The position numbers and the translations under genes were made by a program. Below are positions 20,870 to 31,775 of a DNA stretch of 64,000 bases, in pieces (position 1 is the stretch's first letter; every line of letters begins with the position of its first letter). This DNA is from Trichobilharzia szidati (lineage: Eukaryota; Platyhelminthes; Trematoda; Strigeidida; Schistosomatidae): assembly GCA_944472155.2 (NCBI GenBank), contig OX235271.1:39916633-39980632 (forward strand), written 5' to 3'. The notes beneath the pieces are model-generated. The model saw only the letters and a program-made list of their open reading frames with translations. It had not been told where the DNA came from and searched no databases.

Positions 20870-21950
20870 AGTCAAATAGCTTCGTGCGCAGGCGTTCCGA
20901 CCTTCTGGGTGATGCATCCTCTAGTTGATGATTGTTACAGACCGGCTTGTCCCAATGCAACCATCGTTGGATCTGACTGGCGTTAACTCGTTTTTGTTTG
21001 TCACCTCTTCTGATGGTATATACTTGTCCCCGTCTTTTTGTGACTGTGTATGGTCCTTCCCACTTTGGAAGGAGTTTTCGTGAACCTGGCCCGCATCCAA
21101 CAGTATATCTTCTGTCTCTACACTTCACTTGGTCCCCGACTGCAAAGGCAATGCACTGAGTCTTTTCTCTCAGCTGAGACTTTGCGACATCCCTCCGCTG
21201 CTTCTGCACTGCATTCTTGACGGCTTCTTTCCGTTCTGCTTTTAATTTCGTCGTACTCCACTTTTGGTGAAGGGGCCAGGTTTCGTTGTGTATCGGTAAT
21301 CGTGGTTTTCTACCATACAGCAGTTGAAAGGGTGACTTTTTCGTTGTTTCCTGGGTGGTGGCACGATGTGTTAGTAGAATCAGTGGCAGCTCCGTTTCCC
21401 AGTTACCGCCCTTCGAGGCCAGCCACTCCTTCAGCGTACGGTTGTTCCTCTCCGTCAGTCCATTCGTTTGTGGATGGTATGGGGTTGTTCGTATTCTCTT
21501 GATGCCCAGCTGTTGCAAACGGGAAGTAAATTCTTCACTTTCGAAACACGGACCTTGGTCTGTCAGTATTGTCTTTGGTACGCCATGGTTTGCAACGATG
21601 TGTCTAACTACTGCATCTGTCACGGTCCTTGCTTGTTGGTATGGGATTGCTACAGCGTCTATCCATCATGTCGCGTGTTCCGTCATCACCAAGAGGTACT
21701 GATTACCATTGGATGTCTGAGGAAATGGACCCATGACATCTACGGACCACAAGTCACCTATCACCGTAACTGGAATCGACTGAAGTGGTGGTCGTATGCA
21801 CCGGTCGCCTTTCATTAGCCGGCACCGTGGACATCCAAGTACATATCTTGCTACGTCTTCTCTCATACCCGGCCAGTACATACTTTGTCTCAAGAGGTCG
21901 GTCGTTCTGGCCACTCCGGTATGTGCTAGCTGGTGGCATTCTTCTATCAT
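20868..21950 (-). pseudogene. Gypsy integrase, interrupted by one stop
   Basis: One reading frame holds the whole integrase, cut by a single TGA at 21666-21668 in a codon most simply read as a former CGA (Arg). The part before the stop (95 codons) has the HHCC zinc site (His6, His10, Cys40, Cys43) and the first catalytic Asp in WSVDVMG (Asp71). The part after it (251 codons, 21623-20868) has LTDQG (Asp22) and GLTERN (Glu58), spaced D-35-E as expected. A GPY-type module (GPYTVTKRRGQVYTIRR) follows near the C-terminus, and no chromodomain is seen. The stop would remove everything after the first Asp, so the enzyme is dead unless read through. Confidence 0.93.
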
Positions 21951-22129
21951 GTCGTGGCGCGACGATTGAGGTATGACAGCTAGCCAGCTTCCGTCGTCCT
22001 CTCACCAGGTCAGAGTCCCGTAGGCATTCACTCTTAGTCGATCTGTCTGTCTGAGTAGTGTGGTTAGCTACTTACTTGCTGTAGCTGGATCCACTTCTAT
22101 TCCGTTAGTGATCACTTGTATTACTGTAT

Positions 22130-22663
22130 TCAGCGCATCGTCCAACCTTTGCGTGCAAGTCTTAGTGGGTCTTGTTCTACTGCATGCACTCCATAAGCAA
22201 CCTCGGGCAACTCAGACTCGTCTTCTGGTCTCGATAACAAATCTGCTAAGACATTTTCATTTCCAGGAACGTGTGAGATTGTAAAATCGTACTCCTGAAG
22301 ACGCAACATCCACCGTGACAATTTCCCTCGTGGGTCTCTCGCTGTCTTCAAAAACTGTAGCGGCTTATGATCCGTTTCGATGTGGAACCGCCGGCCGAGT
22401 AAATAAAGTCTCCATTTGTCGATTGCCCATACCATCGCTAAACATTCTTTCTCTATCGTTGAATACTTTCGCTCTGTGTGTATCAAAACCCGACTGGCAT
22501 ACTCAACGATTCCCTCACTATGTCTTAGGACCGCACCTATGGCGTAGTCACTGGCATCTGTGCACACTGTGAACTGTCTTCCAGGTACAGGTAGCTTTAG
22601 TGTCATTTGTTGGTGGTCGAGCAGCTGTTTAATCCTGTTGAATGCCTTCTGCGATTCCTCCGA
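22130..22663 (-). pseudogene. Gypsy RNase H domain
   Basis: This continues the RT frame after the stop at 22664-22666. It starts with SEESQKAFNRIKQLL, then FTVCTDASDYAIGAVL (first Asp), YSTIEKECLAMVWAI (Glu) and IETDHKPLQFL (Asp), followed by the tether segment with HVPGNENVLADLLSR. All catalytic acids of the RNase H fold are present. A stop at 22130 and a frameshift separate it from the integrase. Confidence 0.93.
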
Positions 22664-23821
22664 CTAAACAAACTTCGGTTCACCTAGTAGCCTGAACAGA
22701 AGGGCTGCTATCTCATTGAAGTTCTTCACAAAGCGACTATAAAACGCTGCTCTACCTAAGAATTGTCTCAATTTTCTCTTTGAATTCGGGGCCGGGATCG
22801 TCTTTATCGTCAAGATTTTCTCCGGTAGTGGTTTAATCTCACCATTTCCTACTTTATGTCCCAAAAGAGTTACATTCTTTTTGGCTATCTGAGACTCGGT
22901 TTTGTTGACGCGCAGTCCAAACTCTTCGATGTGTCGCAGCACGGCTTCCACATGGTTCACATGATCGTTTTCGTTTTGACTATATATGACGAGATCATCA
23001 CCGTACACCTCAACGTTTTTCAAGTTCTTAAGTAATAGCGTCATCAGTCGTCTGAACGTGAACGGTGCACCTGCTAATCCAAACAGCATGCGTTTAAATC
23101 GATATTGTGTCTGACCCACGATGAATGCCGTCTTATCTCTATCACCTGGCTTTATCGGTATCTGCCAGTATCCTGAGCGAAGATCGAGAACTGAAAACAA
23201 ATTTGCGCCTTGTAGGCGATCTAAAGTTTCTACTACTGTTGGCATGGCACACGGTCTTAACTCTGTCATACTGTTTAACTGTCGAAAATCAACGCAGAAT
23301 CTATACTTCCCATTCGCCTTTTTTACTAACAGCACTGGAGAGTTGTACGGGCTATCTGCTTCTTCAATAATATCATCTTTTAACATCTCTCGCACTTGTC
23401 GCTCAACTTCGCCTTCCAAATGACATGGAACTCTTCGCGTGGTAAATGACGTTACTTTCGGGCCACTTAACGGAATTTCATGATTCACCTTATCGCAATA
23501 ACCGTATGGGTCCCCATCTCCAGTAAACAGATGATCGTATTTATTAATTAACTCTGTCATATTGTGTACCTTCGACAGGTTAACCGCTGCTATCTCGCTG
23601 GTCTCATACATGCTGATACGTCCGTATTTCGTGATCACAACCTTCGCTTGTGTGTCGATTATCGCACCAATCTCCCGCAGAAAATCCGCGCCAAGTATCG
23701 TCCGTCGTAATTCGGGCACGACAATGAAGGGGAACGTCACCTCGCAGCTGCCAACCACGACTGTGCAGTTCGATCTACCCGTGATACGCAATACGTGCCC
23801 ACCTACCGTTTGTACTGTCAA
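22664..23821 (-). pseudogene. Gypsy protease C-terminus and reverse transcriptase
   Basis: Same frame as gag, beginning right after the TAA at 23822-23824. It opens with the second half of the protease (RTILGADFLREIG, residues ~40-52), then the RT: YRFCVDFRQLNS, FSVLDLRSGYWQIP with catalytic Asp213, and VEVYGDDLVIYS with the YGDD box at 273-276. It ends at a TAG (22664-22666) in the motif KFV-stop-SEESQ. Gypsy elements normally carry Trp at that position (FxW(T/S)EE), so a TGG to TAG nonsense change explains it. RT catalytic residues are intact. Confidence 0.93.
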
Positions 23822-24673
23822 TTAACATGGACTAACACTCGTACATAAGTTCTTATCTATGAGGGACGCAGCCACCCCTGTATCTACTAAACATACTACG
23901 TCTTGATCATTCACTAGCAACTTCGAATACATAGCCCCTTTCTCGATAGCCCCCACTACATCTAGTTTTATACCAGAGAAAGAACACGTATTATACCGTC
24001 TGAAACCTTTTCTTTTTCGCCTTTCTGGGCAGTATCTCCTCCAGTGTCCCGGCTTACCGCATTCAAAACACCGGTCTTTCCTGTCACCCAACTTTAACGC
24101 CGCCACTTCCCGCTGCAACGCTTCAATTTTCTGCTCGAATTCGTTTGGTTTTGGTTGCTCTATGGCAGCTACACTTGTGCTCAGCAGCTGTCTGGTCACC
24201 TTCACCAGCTCACTAATATCCATCGGCTGCGTAGCGTTAACTAGTTGTAATTGCTGAGAAATGTGGTCTGGGACACTCTCGATGAACTGGGAACTCAGCA
24301 ACTGCGCCTCTGATTCTTCATCCAAAGTGGGAAGCGCACGTCGAAGTAGATTGGCCAATTTCACCGCCAACACTAACGGATCTCCATCAGGTCCGAGCTT
24401 CGTTGAACGGAACTGCTGCATTGCCAGCTGTCTGTCTGTTGGACTGTCGAACTCCGCCACCAATCGTTCAACCAATGTCTTCCAAGACGCTGTGCCATCT
24501 GACCTCTCTATGCTGTCATATGCCGCCTTCACTCGGCCTCTCAACAGCGTCCCCAGCACAACCGCCTTCGCCGCCTGCTCTTTGACACCCACCAACTCAG
24601 CAACGGCCTCGAAGTCACGTAAGAAGCTCCGTATGTCTCCTTCTTCAAACGCAGTTGGCCATGGGATCTTCAT
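23822..24673 (-). pseudogene. Gypsy gag with zinc knuckle and protease N-terminus
   Basis: The frame of 283 codons starts with MKIPWPTAFEEGD and carries a capsid-like helical region, a coiled-coil-like stretch around 172-196, and one CCHC knuckle (Cys202, Cys205, His210, Cys215) for RNA binding. It then runs in frame into the aspartic protease with the DTG active site at 264-266 before the TAA. Gag and pol thus share one frame. Whether the TAA is a mutation or a natural read-through stop cannot be told from one copy. The ATG lies only a few bases after the primer binding site, leaving almost no leader. Confidence 0.92.
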
Positions 24674-24676
24674 TGT

Positions 24677-24694
24677 TCGGAGGCAGCGACACCA
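24677..24694 (-). other. Primer binding site of the gypsy element
   Basis: Two bases after the 5' LTR the minus strand reads TGGTGTCGCTGCCTCCGA. TGG at its start pairs with the CCA end of a tRNA whose last bases would be ACACCA. The tRNA species was not identified. Confidence 0.75.
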
Positions 24695-24696
24695 AT

Positions 24697-25000
24697 TGTA
24701 ACGACAGAAGGCAAGAGTCAGGCAACAGATCGTTTATTAAGGAAAATCAACACATATTTATAGATTTTAATGTACATTATTGTTAGTAGAAAATACAGTC
24801 TTTTGATTGGTTATTTCTCACAGAAAGTTAACCTTGCATCTCTTTGTGGCTGTGTCAGATCATCTATATGCTAACTGTATCCGCCTACGCAAAGTCTGCT
24901 GTCCATCTTTGACCTTGTTTTCACATGACTAATATTTGAGACATAAACATTGACGTCAATTACTGTCTACCACTTTGGCTAGCAACCATCTCTCACCACG
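24697..25000 (-). repeat. 5' LTR of the gypsy element
   Basis: 304 bp, plus-strand start TGTAACGACAG and end CTCACCACG, followed by GTGTCA as in the copy A solo LTR. On the minus strand a TATAAATATG stretch and AATAAACG near the end supply promoter and polyadenylation-like signals. Confidence 0.92.
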
Positions 25001-25006
25001 GTGTCA

Positions 25007-25873
25007 GGGAGTCTTGTCTGACTTCTGTATTCATTTCCAAGGACTCGCTGAGTTTTCAGTTGTGGACCACCCGACACCCACCACTGTCATATAGCTTGTC
25101 AATGAGGTTGATAAATACTTGAGCACTGCACTCCACAGTGTTGAAGCGGTTTCCAAATTTCTTCTCGGTCAAAATGTGGAAGGCCTTTACTAAATAGATG
25201 AGTTGAGATAGAAGTTTGTCTGCTATTCTATGCCTTGTTCGATCATGATGAGTAGACACATTGTGCTTGATGGAAATTTAGGTACCTTGGTGGACCAACA
25301 TGCCCTTCAGCTTCCAGAAAAGGAGGCAGCAATCGACGAAATTCAACAACAAGGTGTTGGGAATGCCTTTGTTTAAACGCACAGTTTAAGCAGTCAAACT
25401 GAAAGAAATTCAACTGTTTAAGAAGACAATGTTGACTATTCAATATTTGTCAGTAGTAAGACAATTTTGGTTAACATTTAAATTGACGATTGTCATTCAC
25501 TTGCTTCCTTCTATTCCCTTCACGTTCCCAGTGGAACATAGGGCTCCAAGCTAGAAGCTTGAAGTTTCTGTAGCAATGGTGATTATTTTTACAGGATGGG
25601 GTTGCTAGCCTCATGCCCAACTTTTCCTCTTCACCAGCTTTAGTTCTGGCTTAGCGAGGTAAAGGAGTGCGTCGGCCGGGGATCGAACCCCGGACCATGT
25701 GCGTGGTCGGCGAGCGTCCTAACCGCTATGCCATCTACCCTGGCGTATTAATCATTTGATGTGTATGGGATATTTTTAAAGAGCGAAACGACAGTTATCA
25801 AAACCCTTCTGTCAACCCAAATGTCATAATCAGTTAGATGAACCAAATGTGTTACAGAAACTTAATGCAAATC
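25007..25873 (-). pseudogene. LINE RT fragment, copy B, with SINE insertion
   Basis: Continuation of the duplicon, matching 8253-8914. The minus-strand frame 25056-25259 reads LLSQLIYLVKAFHILTEKKF, then QVFINLIDKLYDSGGCRVVH, an RT palm fragment with the KAFD-type motif degraded. It is separated from the LTR by only GTGTCA; copy A has about 0.7 kb more here, so B suffered a deletion. Confidence 0.55.
25510..25736 (-). mobile_element. tRNA-derived SINE with RTE-like tail (complete copy)
   Basis: Copy A (8755-8775) is the empty site, which gives the borders. In minus-strand sense the element starts with AGATGGCATAGCGGTTAGG (A box), then GGGGTTCGATCCCCGG (B box) of a tRNA-like head. The middle has GTTGGGCATGAGGCTAGCAA, and the tail GCCCTATGTTCCACTGGGAA is nearly the 3' end of the RTE LINE (see 27327-27365). 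The insertion is younger than the segmental duplication. Confidence 0.88.
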
Positions 25874-26747
25874 TGTTTCTCACTAATATGTACATGCCAT
25901 AGTGCAACTGAAAGTGAATTCTATTTTTCGAGTTGACTACATGTATGTAACTTATGAGAGATACTGTCTGATTTTTAAAATCTCAGAAATCCCTAGTGAC
26001 GTATAAAATAGTGGATTAGTGTTCACTTATGTGAATGCTACTGATCTATTCAGCGTACATCTCGAAATTTTTAACATTCGAAGTGTCATTTAACTCACTG
26101 TGAACTTCTCAGTTCATTCACTTATGTGAAGTTAAATTGAGGAGTAGAGAATTTCCACGAAATTTCATCAGATACAGAGTCTGCTGTCCAAGTCATCAAA
26201 TTTTTTAGAATGGAAAATTCACGACGATATCAATAGGATTTTCGCGCGAAATTACACTTTTAATAAATATGTATATAATAATGTTGAAGTTCTCGTAGTC
26301 TGTTAAAAAAATTTCTTGATTTCAGACTGTCAGGTAGTGACTTCAAGGCAATCTGTTGATATTTGTTGATAGAAGTGAATATAAATTGAATATTTATATT
26401 TTGCGATAATACGGATGTGATTAATTCCGATCACTTGTAGGAACATAGGTATGGAGTGAAGCACGTCTTAGATGCGCCATGCTCCTAAGCCTTCATTGAA
26501 TCATTAAAAGATATCGTTTTGTGATCATATCTACACTAACTGACATCCAGAAGAGTTCAGTGTCCAGGTGTTTGTCAAAGTAGATATTAAATGATGGTAC
26601 ATACCTTAAAGGAGTGAAAATCAATAAAAGAATGGAAATACAAAAGGTAATTTATAAAAGGGACTAATTGTTTTAGAGGTAATTATATTAAGAAGTTAAT
26701 TTAGAATTATGACAAAATACAGACGTCAATTTTTAATAATACGAAGC
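25874..26747. other. Intergenic
   Basis: AT-rich with no gene or repeat recognised beyond the end of the duplicon match. Confidence 0.4.
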
Positions 26748-27368
26748 ATCTTTTCAACTACAGACAGTCAGGACGGATGAAGATGTCAAAGGCAGCCAGC
26801 CATAGTCGGAAAGATAAGATACGTCTTCATCAACCTGAAATCAGTTTGTGAATCTTCTGCACTCCACCTCAGCCAGCATAAAGAACAAGATTCGGATTTT
26901 CAACACCAATGTCAAGTCAGTGAGTGTTTCTATGTGGGTCAGAAACTTGACCAGTGTGTCACGGAAAGGATTTCCCACAAGTGATACACTCTCATCAACA
27001 GCTGCTGAATGGCTAGTCAGAGAGGATTAGCAACAATTAACTCTCAGGACAAACAAATGAATAACCCATCGTTCACAAAATATGTAGGAGAAAATGTAAA
27101 CGGATTGGATATACCCCACTGAGGAGACCGTGTGATGACATCTCGGTCAATGCAGGCGATCAGTCGAGTGGAATGTGGATGGGAAGCGACGAGTGGGTCG
27201 TTGGTGCGAGTGTGACATTGGGGAGATGGTGAGAGGAGGAGGAGGAGATTCGAGGGTATTGGCGAATATGGGGCCAGATGAAGAGAGCCACAGAGAAAAG
27301 GCTGAAGTGGAGATGTGTTGTTGGAGCCCTATGTTCCACTCGGAACCCAAGGGAATGATAATATTATA
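26748..27368 (+). pseudogene. RTE LINE 3' end
   Basis: Broken sense frames follow the RTE C-terminus: SSALHLSQHKEQDSDFQHQ-like reading at 26855-26915 (KNKIRIFNTNVKSVSV in frame), then RKCKRIGYTPLRRPCDDI, VEWDGKRRVGRWCECDIG, and the 3' tail GAGCCCTATGTTCCACTCGG with AAGGGAATGATAATA at 27327-27366. It is 5'-truncated and inactive. Confidence 0.8.
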
Positions 27369-28075
27369 CTCAGTTACGAGGTGAACTCCAGTAAATGCAT
27401 AGAAAAAAGATACGTCTAACTGAGAACGTAAGAGCAGCAACATTTACAACGAAGTGATGACGAAAGCAGTTTACACGAATATCTTGTTTGAAAACATTTT
27501 GCCTGTCAGAAACCAGAGGTGGTGACATGTGCCTAATTCTTTAAAAAAGTAGAACAAAACATAGAATGTTAGAAGCTGTAAGGATTTAATTAAATGTTTA
27601 TCAATCAACCTCAAGAGATAAAGCGAATGGAGAGGATGTAATGCTTTTAACATACAAGTTATTTCCTTTTGCTTAAGATGAGACAACCATAGAAACAAGC
27701 ACAGTGAAAGGGGGTTCATGAAACTATATTTCTAGCAGCCTTCCAGTTAAACATAGATTGTATACCAACATCACATATGAATAGCTAACGTAAACGTAAC
27801 GAAGAAAGTGTTTTCACGTGAAGTATTTTGATTCAATAAGTAGAAACTATGGACAAGTAAATTTCAATATACATTGATGAAAAATGCAGTTGCTTGAAGT
27901 GACGCCACACTTGAAAAACTACATCGTTTTTAATTTGGCTGAATCTCCCTCCATTAGTGGGCATCTGCTCGTCAACTGTCATCTTTATTCATCCCAAATT
28001 TTATGCAAATATTTCTGAATGGATGATATATTAAAATCTGTTCTTTATTTTTCCCTATTCTTATTCGTAGATTAG
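27369..28075. other. Intergenic
   Basis: No gene or repeat recognised. A poly-AT-rich minus-strand frame at 27471-27719 is treated as chance. Confidence 0.4.
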
Positions 28076-28190
28076 CTTCGCCTAGTGTACTAGCTTTTCC
28101 TAAGCTCTGAAAAGAGAAACGGTTGGGCGTGGAGCTAGCTACCCCATCCCATAACAAAACAACCTCAACACTACTGAAATACAAGAGAAA
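28076..28190 (+). mobile_element. Partial tRNA SINE (RTE-tail type)
   Basis: The middle part of the 25510-25736 family: AGCTCTGAAAAGAGAAACGG, then GTTGGGCGTGGAGCTAGCTA and CCCCATCCCATAACAAA. Head and tail are missing. Confidence 0.6.
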
Positions 28191-29334
28191 CAAACTTATT
28201 CTCCACCAGATAACATCGGCTGGTGAAAGCCATTGGAAATTATATCGGCCGATGTAAGTGTCGGGGAAATGGAATGTCCGCATAGTGTTTGAAGCCAGCA
28301 AGACTGCTTATACCAGAGAGTAGATGAGAAGACATATAACAGATGTTCTAGGAATCTGTGCAAATGTAATAGAGACGAACTCCTACTGATAACTGCAAAG
28401 AGTAATGCACAAGATCCTAGTCAGATGGCGAATTCAAAATTCTAATGGGTAATACGAATTCCAAGCATAGGAAAAGAAATAATCATAGGATGACGGACGC
28501 TCAATAAAATAAATAAAAATGATGTACTCTTTCTCATAATTTAGTGACTACAGGCAGCGTGCGTAAACACAAGGGTATCCACAGGCAATATGGGCAAATC
28601 AAAAATCAGTTCAACTTCATCTCAATCTGGAGACGCACCCTACTGGACACAGGATCAAGAAGAGGAGTAATTGTAGACACTATCTAGTTCAAAGGAACTT
28701 CAAGATCAAGTTGTATATGTTCAAAGAAATAGGAAATAGATCACAATTCAAGTTCAATATCCAGAAATTGAAGGACCAAAACTACAAAAGTCACCTTCAC
28801 TACTACTAGCCGACTGGAACTAGCTTTGTCAAACTGCCAAGGAAGGACGACTTAGTCTCATGTAATAGTTGGTGTGGAATCATGTCTCTGTTCGTCTTAG
28901 GCAAAATATAAAGTCACACCATCTTTAAGAGACAGAAATATAGTCTGGGTGCAAAATCCTGTCAATAACAAGCTGAATCCAGGAAAAAATAAGTCATGGG
29001 TCACTGACTGACTGGTTTCAACGTAGAACTTTAAATAGTTATGCAGCAATTCAATTTGCCACACTCCCTCCTTGTAGCACACAAAGCAAGAGAAGAGAGT
29101 AAAGAAAGATAATAATTAGAAGTGGGAATGGAAAAGTGTAGTAATCTGGAAGAACAACACAGTTTTACTGGATATGACAGATCACAAAAAGTAAATGCAT
29201 CTGCGCCATTGAGAAAGATTTTGAGTCATATCACCGACTGTCTCCAGTCACTGGTATTTCCCCTCTCAAGGACCTCAATAGGTCAGAAAGTTTACACCTC
29301 CCCCTAAGTGGCTTAAACTGACTGTTATGAATTT
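28191..29334. other. Intergenic
   Basis: No gene recognised. Low-similarity retroelement matter cannot be excluded around 28560-28870. Confidence 0.35.
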
Positions 29335-30730
29335 CATTGACTAATGAAGCCATGTTTTCGTTTGACCACCATTAGCTCTTTTCCAGCCTGATCGATCCCA
29401 TGTCAGACAACACTGTCCGTAGAAGAAGGCGATGACTAGTCATCCATGCGTACCACATGTCCTAACCATCTTAATCGATTCACCTTCACAACCTCGTTGA
29501 TTGATTTCCGCTCTCTACCTAGTACTCAACCGAAGATTAACCTCAATAGTATTCACCCTATAATGCTACTTAACATGGGAGATAGAACGCAGACAACTAT
29601 GATCAAAGATGATTAGTCTTTTCATGTCTTCTACTCTCAGTGACCAGGTCTCACAGACATAAAGGAGAATGGAGTGAACTGCTGAGCAGTACATACGTCC
29701 TATGGTCGATAGCCGAATATCATGTCTACGCCAGAGACGGCGTAAACTGACATATGCGAAATGAGCCTTCCGTTCTGAAATTTCGTCGGCGATCAACCCG
29801 CTAGGGATGACGCAACTTACCAAATAAGTGAAGTAGTCAACACGCTCTACCCCTTCACTCTCTATTTCTAAGCTAGAAGTCAATGTGGTCCAGTCCTGTT
29901 GCATCATCTTACTTTTGACAAACGGAGCGAATCGCATGACAAGCATTCGAAGATTGCAACTCAAGGTGTTCAGAAGACTCTACATTTTGTCGGCGTCTTC
30001 ACCGAGGAGGTAGGACTATATAAACTGCATTTTCTAAGTCAACGAGATTATCCCCTAGTAATAAATCAATCCCTGAGTCGCTGAAGTGAGTTACGGTTAA
30101 TTCCATTAGTACATCTATGATGAAATTAAGCGGAAATGGGCATCCCTAAAGTACACCACTAGTTTTCACTACTTTAGATGACCTAGCTACATGAGTTCGA
30201 CTAGAGTGCCTTGATCAGTGAGATTTATTTTTTCTCAGCATTCCCTTTGCAGCCAAGCATCACCATAGTACCTCTCAGTGGACAGAGTCGAATGCTGCCT
30301 TTAGGTCAAGAAGTATACCGATTGTTGAACACCGACGGTGAGTATGCCTATGTTCCAGAATCTGTCGAAGGATGAATATGTGATCAATACACCCTATTCT
30401 TGCTCTAGAGCCTGCCTGGTTCTCTCGTGTTTGCTCCTCCCGTGAACCGCTTAGTCTACGCATGATTATTGAGCCTAGAACTTTAGATACCATATAAGTC
30501 AAGCTAATTCCCCTGTGATTATCACCGGAAGACTTGTCTCCCTTCTTGTATATTAGGATAATCAATGACTTACACCAACCCTATGGGACTTCCTCTGATT
30601 CCCAGACGCTGCCTAATACCTCTGGAGTCATTCTATCAGGTCCCGCAGCTTTGCTATATTACAGACTAGTGACTGATTTTGTAACCTCAGTTAGGGACGA
30701 AGGACCTGTGTATACATCCCATTCATGAGT
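29335..30730 (-). pseudogene. Non-LTR retrotransposon RT, degraded
   Basis: Minus-strand frames cover much of a LINE reverse transcriptase. From the 5' side they read SKAAGPDRMTPEVL, then LIILIYKKGDKSSGDNHRGI, the AGSRARIGCIDHIFILRQIL motif and GILLDLKAAFDSVH (first catalytic Asp), then PLNFIIDVLMEL. At the YADD box the sequence reads ENAVY, so both Asp are lost. Next come MRFAPFVKSKMMQQDW, FTYLVSCVIPSGLIADEIS, LRRLWRRHDIRLSTIGRMY, LLYVCETWSLRVEDM and a C-terminal tail to about 29335. Frameshifts and stops separate these blocks. The lineage differs from the RTE copies. Confidence 0.88.
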
Positions 30731-30839
30731 GGCATTCAATATTAATCGATAGTGAAGTGATTTGACGGTTGCCCGAAAATTACCGAATGCCGCAAAGCTT
30801 AATAGACCTCATTCGACGGCTGCATAATGATGGTACATG

Positions 30840-31775
30840 CCAATAAATTCACAACAAAAAGCTCATCGAAGCATTTGACGTGAAGATATAAGTACGACAG
30901 GACTGCTTACCACTACGGATGATCTCACTGGTTGTGGTCGAATGGATTACAGGACAGACAGGAGGGAGTTGGACCGACAAGTAGACTATAAAAGATATGG
31001 ATCTCACTGATGATTTATGTCTCGTGTTGTACAAACTCAAAGATTTACAAGCGAAAACCGACAAATTAGCAGGACAGACAGCAAAGACTCGACTTAACAG
31101 AAATACACATTAGTCAGACGAGTCAAAGATACCCAACCAGCAATAACAAACACCAATCACTATCAATGAAGGAAATTTAAAAAAAGTTGTCTCTTTCACT
31201 TAGCGGAAGAGGCAGCATTCTTTCAACTACAGGCGATAGAGATGAGGACTTCAAAGGCAGCCAGGACTGAGAATGCAACAGTGGTGTTCCTTGCTCTATA
31301 ATGAATATAGAGACCTGCACAAGAATTAAAAATATAATTTTCAGCAGTAACGTCAAGTCAATGCTTCTAGATGGTTCAAAGACTTGGCGCGCACATCATC
31401 AAAAGTATTTCCAAAAGGCCGCAGATTTCCGCCAATAGCTGCCTCCTTCACTCGATGCCTTAGATAAGACAGTCGGCCAGAATGAACAGCAAACAAGGAT
31501 ATCTTTCAATGAACTAGCCAAGAACCCATTATCCACCAAACTTGAGAAAAAGAAATAGAGACGGAGGAGATATTCAAGTAGTAACAAACTCCAAGCCCTT
31601 GCGTGGGGAGATATGAGTCTTCGTATCAGACTGTGAAATGTTGAAAATTATTCAAAAGGGAAATGGGAACTGTAGGATAGTCATGGGGCTACTGAAAGTG
31701 ACAGCAGAGAATGTAGTACATTGGCCGTACTGCTGATGCCCTATCTTCCACTCGAAACGTAAAGAATGAATAATA
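30840..31775 (+). pseudogene. RTE LINE RT C-terminal half, degraded
   Basis: The sense strand carries VVEWITGQTGGS, then MDLTDDLCLVLYKLKDLQAK around the catalytic box (DLTDD for the usual FADD), ITINEGNLKKVVSFT, and the RTE C-terminal blocks with many stops, ending in a tail GATGCCCTATCTTCCACTCG followed by AATGAATAATATAATATA. It lies tail to tail with nothing; its 5' end faces the LINE at 29335-30730. Confidence 0.8.

Larger units (their letters stand above)
20727..25000 (-). mobile_element. Ty3/gypsy LTR retrotransposon, nearly full length, inactive
   Basis: The minus strand carries the complete order LTR, primer binding site, gag with zinc knuckle, protease, RT, RNase H, integrase, polypurine tract and a truncated 3' LTR. 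Domain order RT-RNaseH-integrase places it in Ty3/gypsy, the group of schistosome elements such as Boudicca; the exact family was not determined. Coding sequence is broken by in-frame stops at 23822-23824, 22664-22666 and 21666-21668 and by a frameshift between 22130 and 21950. The 3' LTR keeps only 133 bp. GC content is visibly higher than in surrounding DNA. Confidence 0.95.

Noticed and set aside
21302..21818. Several plus-strand frames of 66-116 codons
   Set aside because: Antisense of the gypsy integrase; GC-rich coding DNA leaves long antisense frames.
28560..28870. Possible N-terminal LINE coding sequence on the plus strand
   Set aside because: Short stretches look protein-like but no conserved endonuclease or RT motif could be found.
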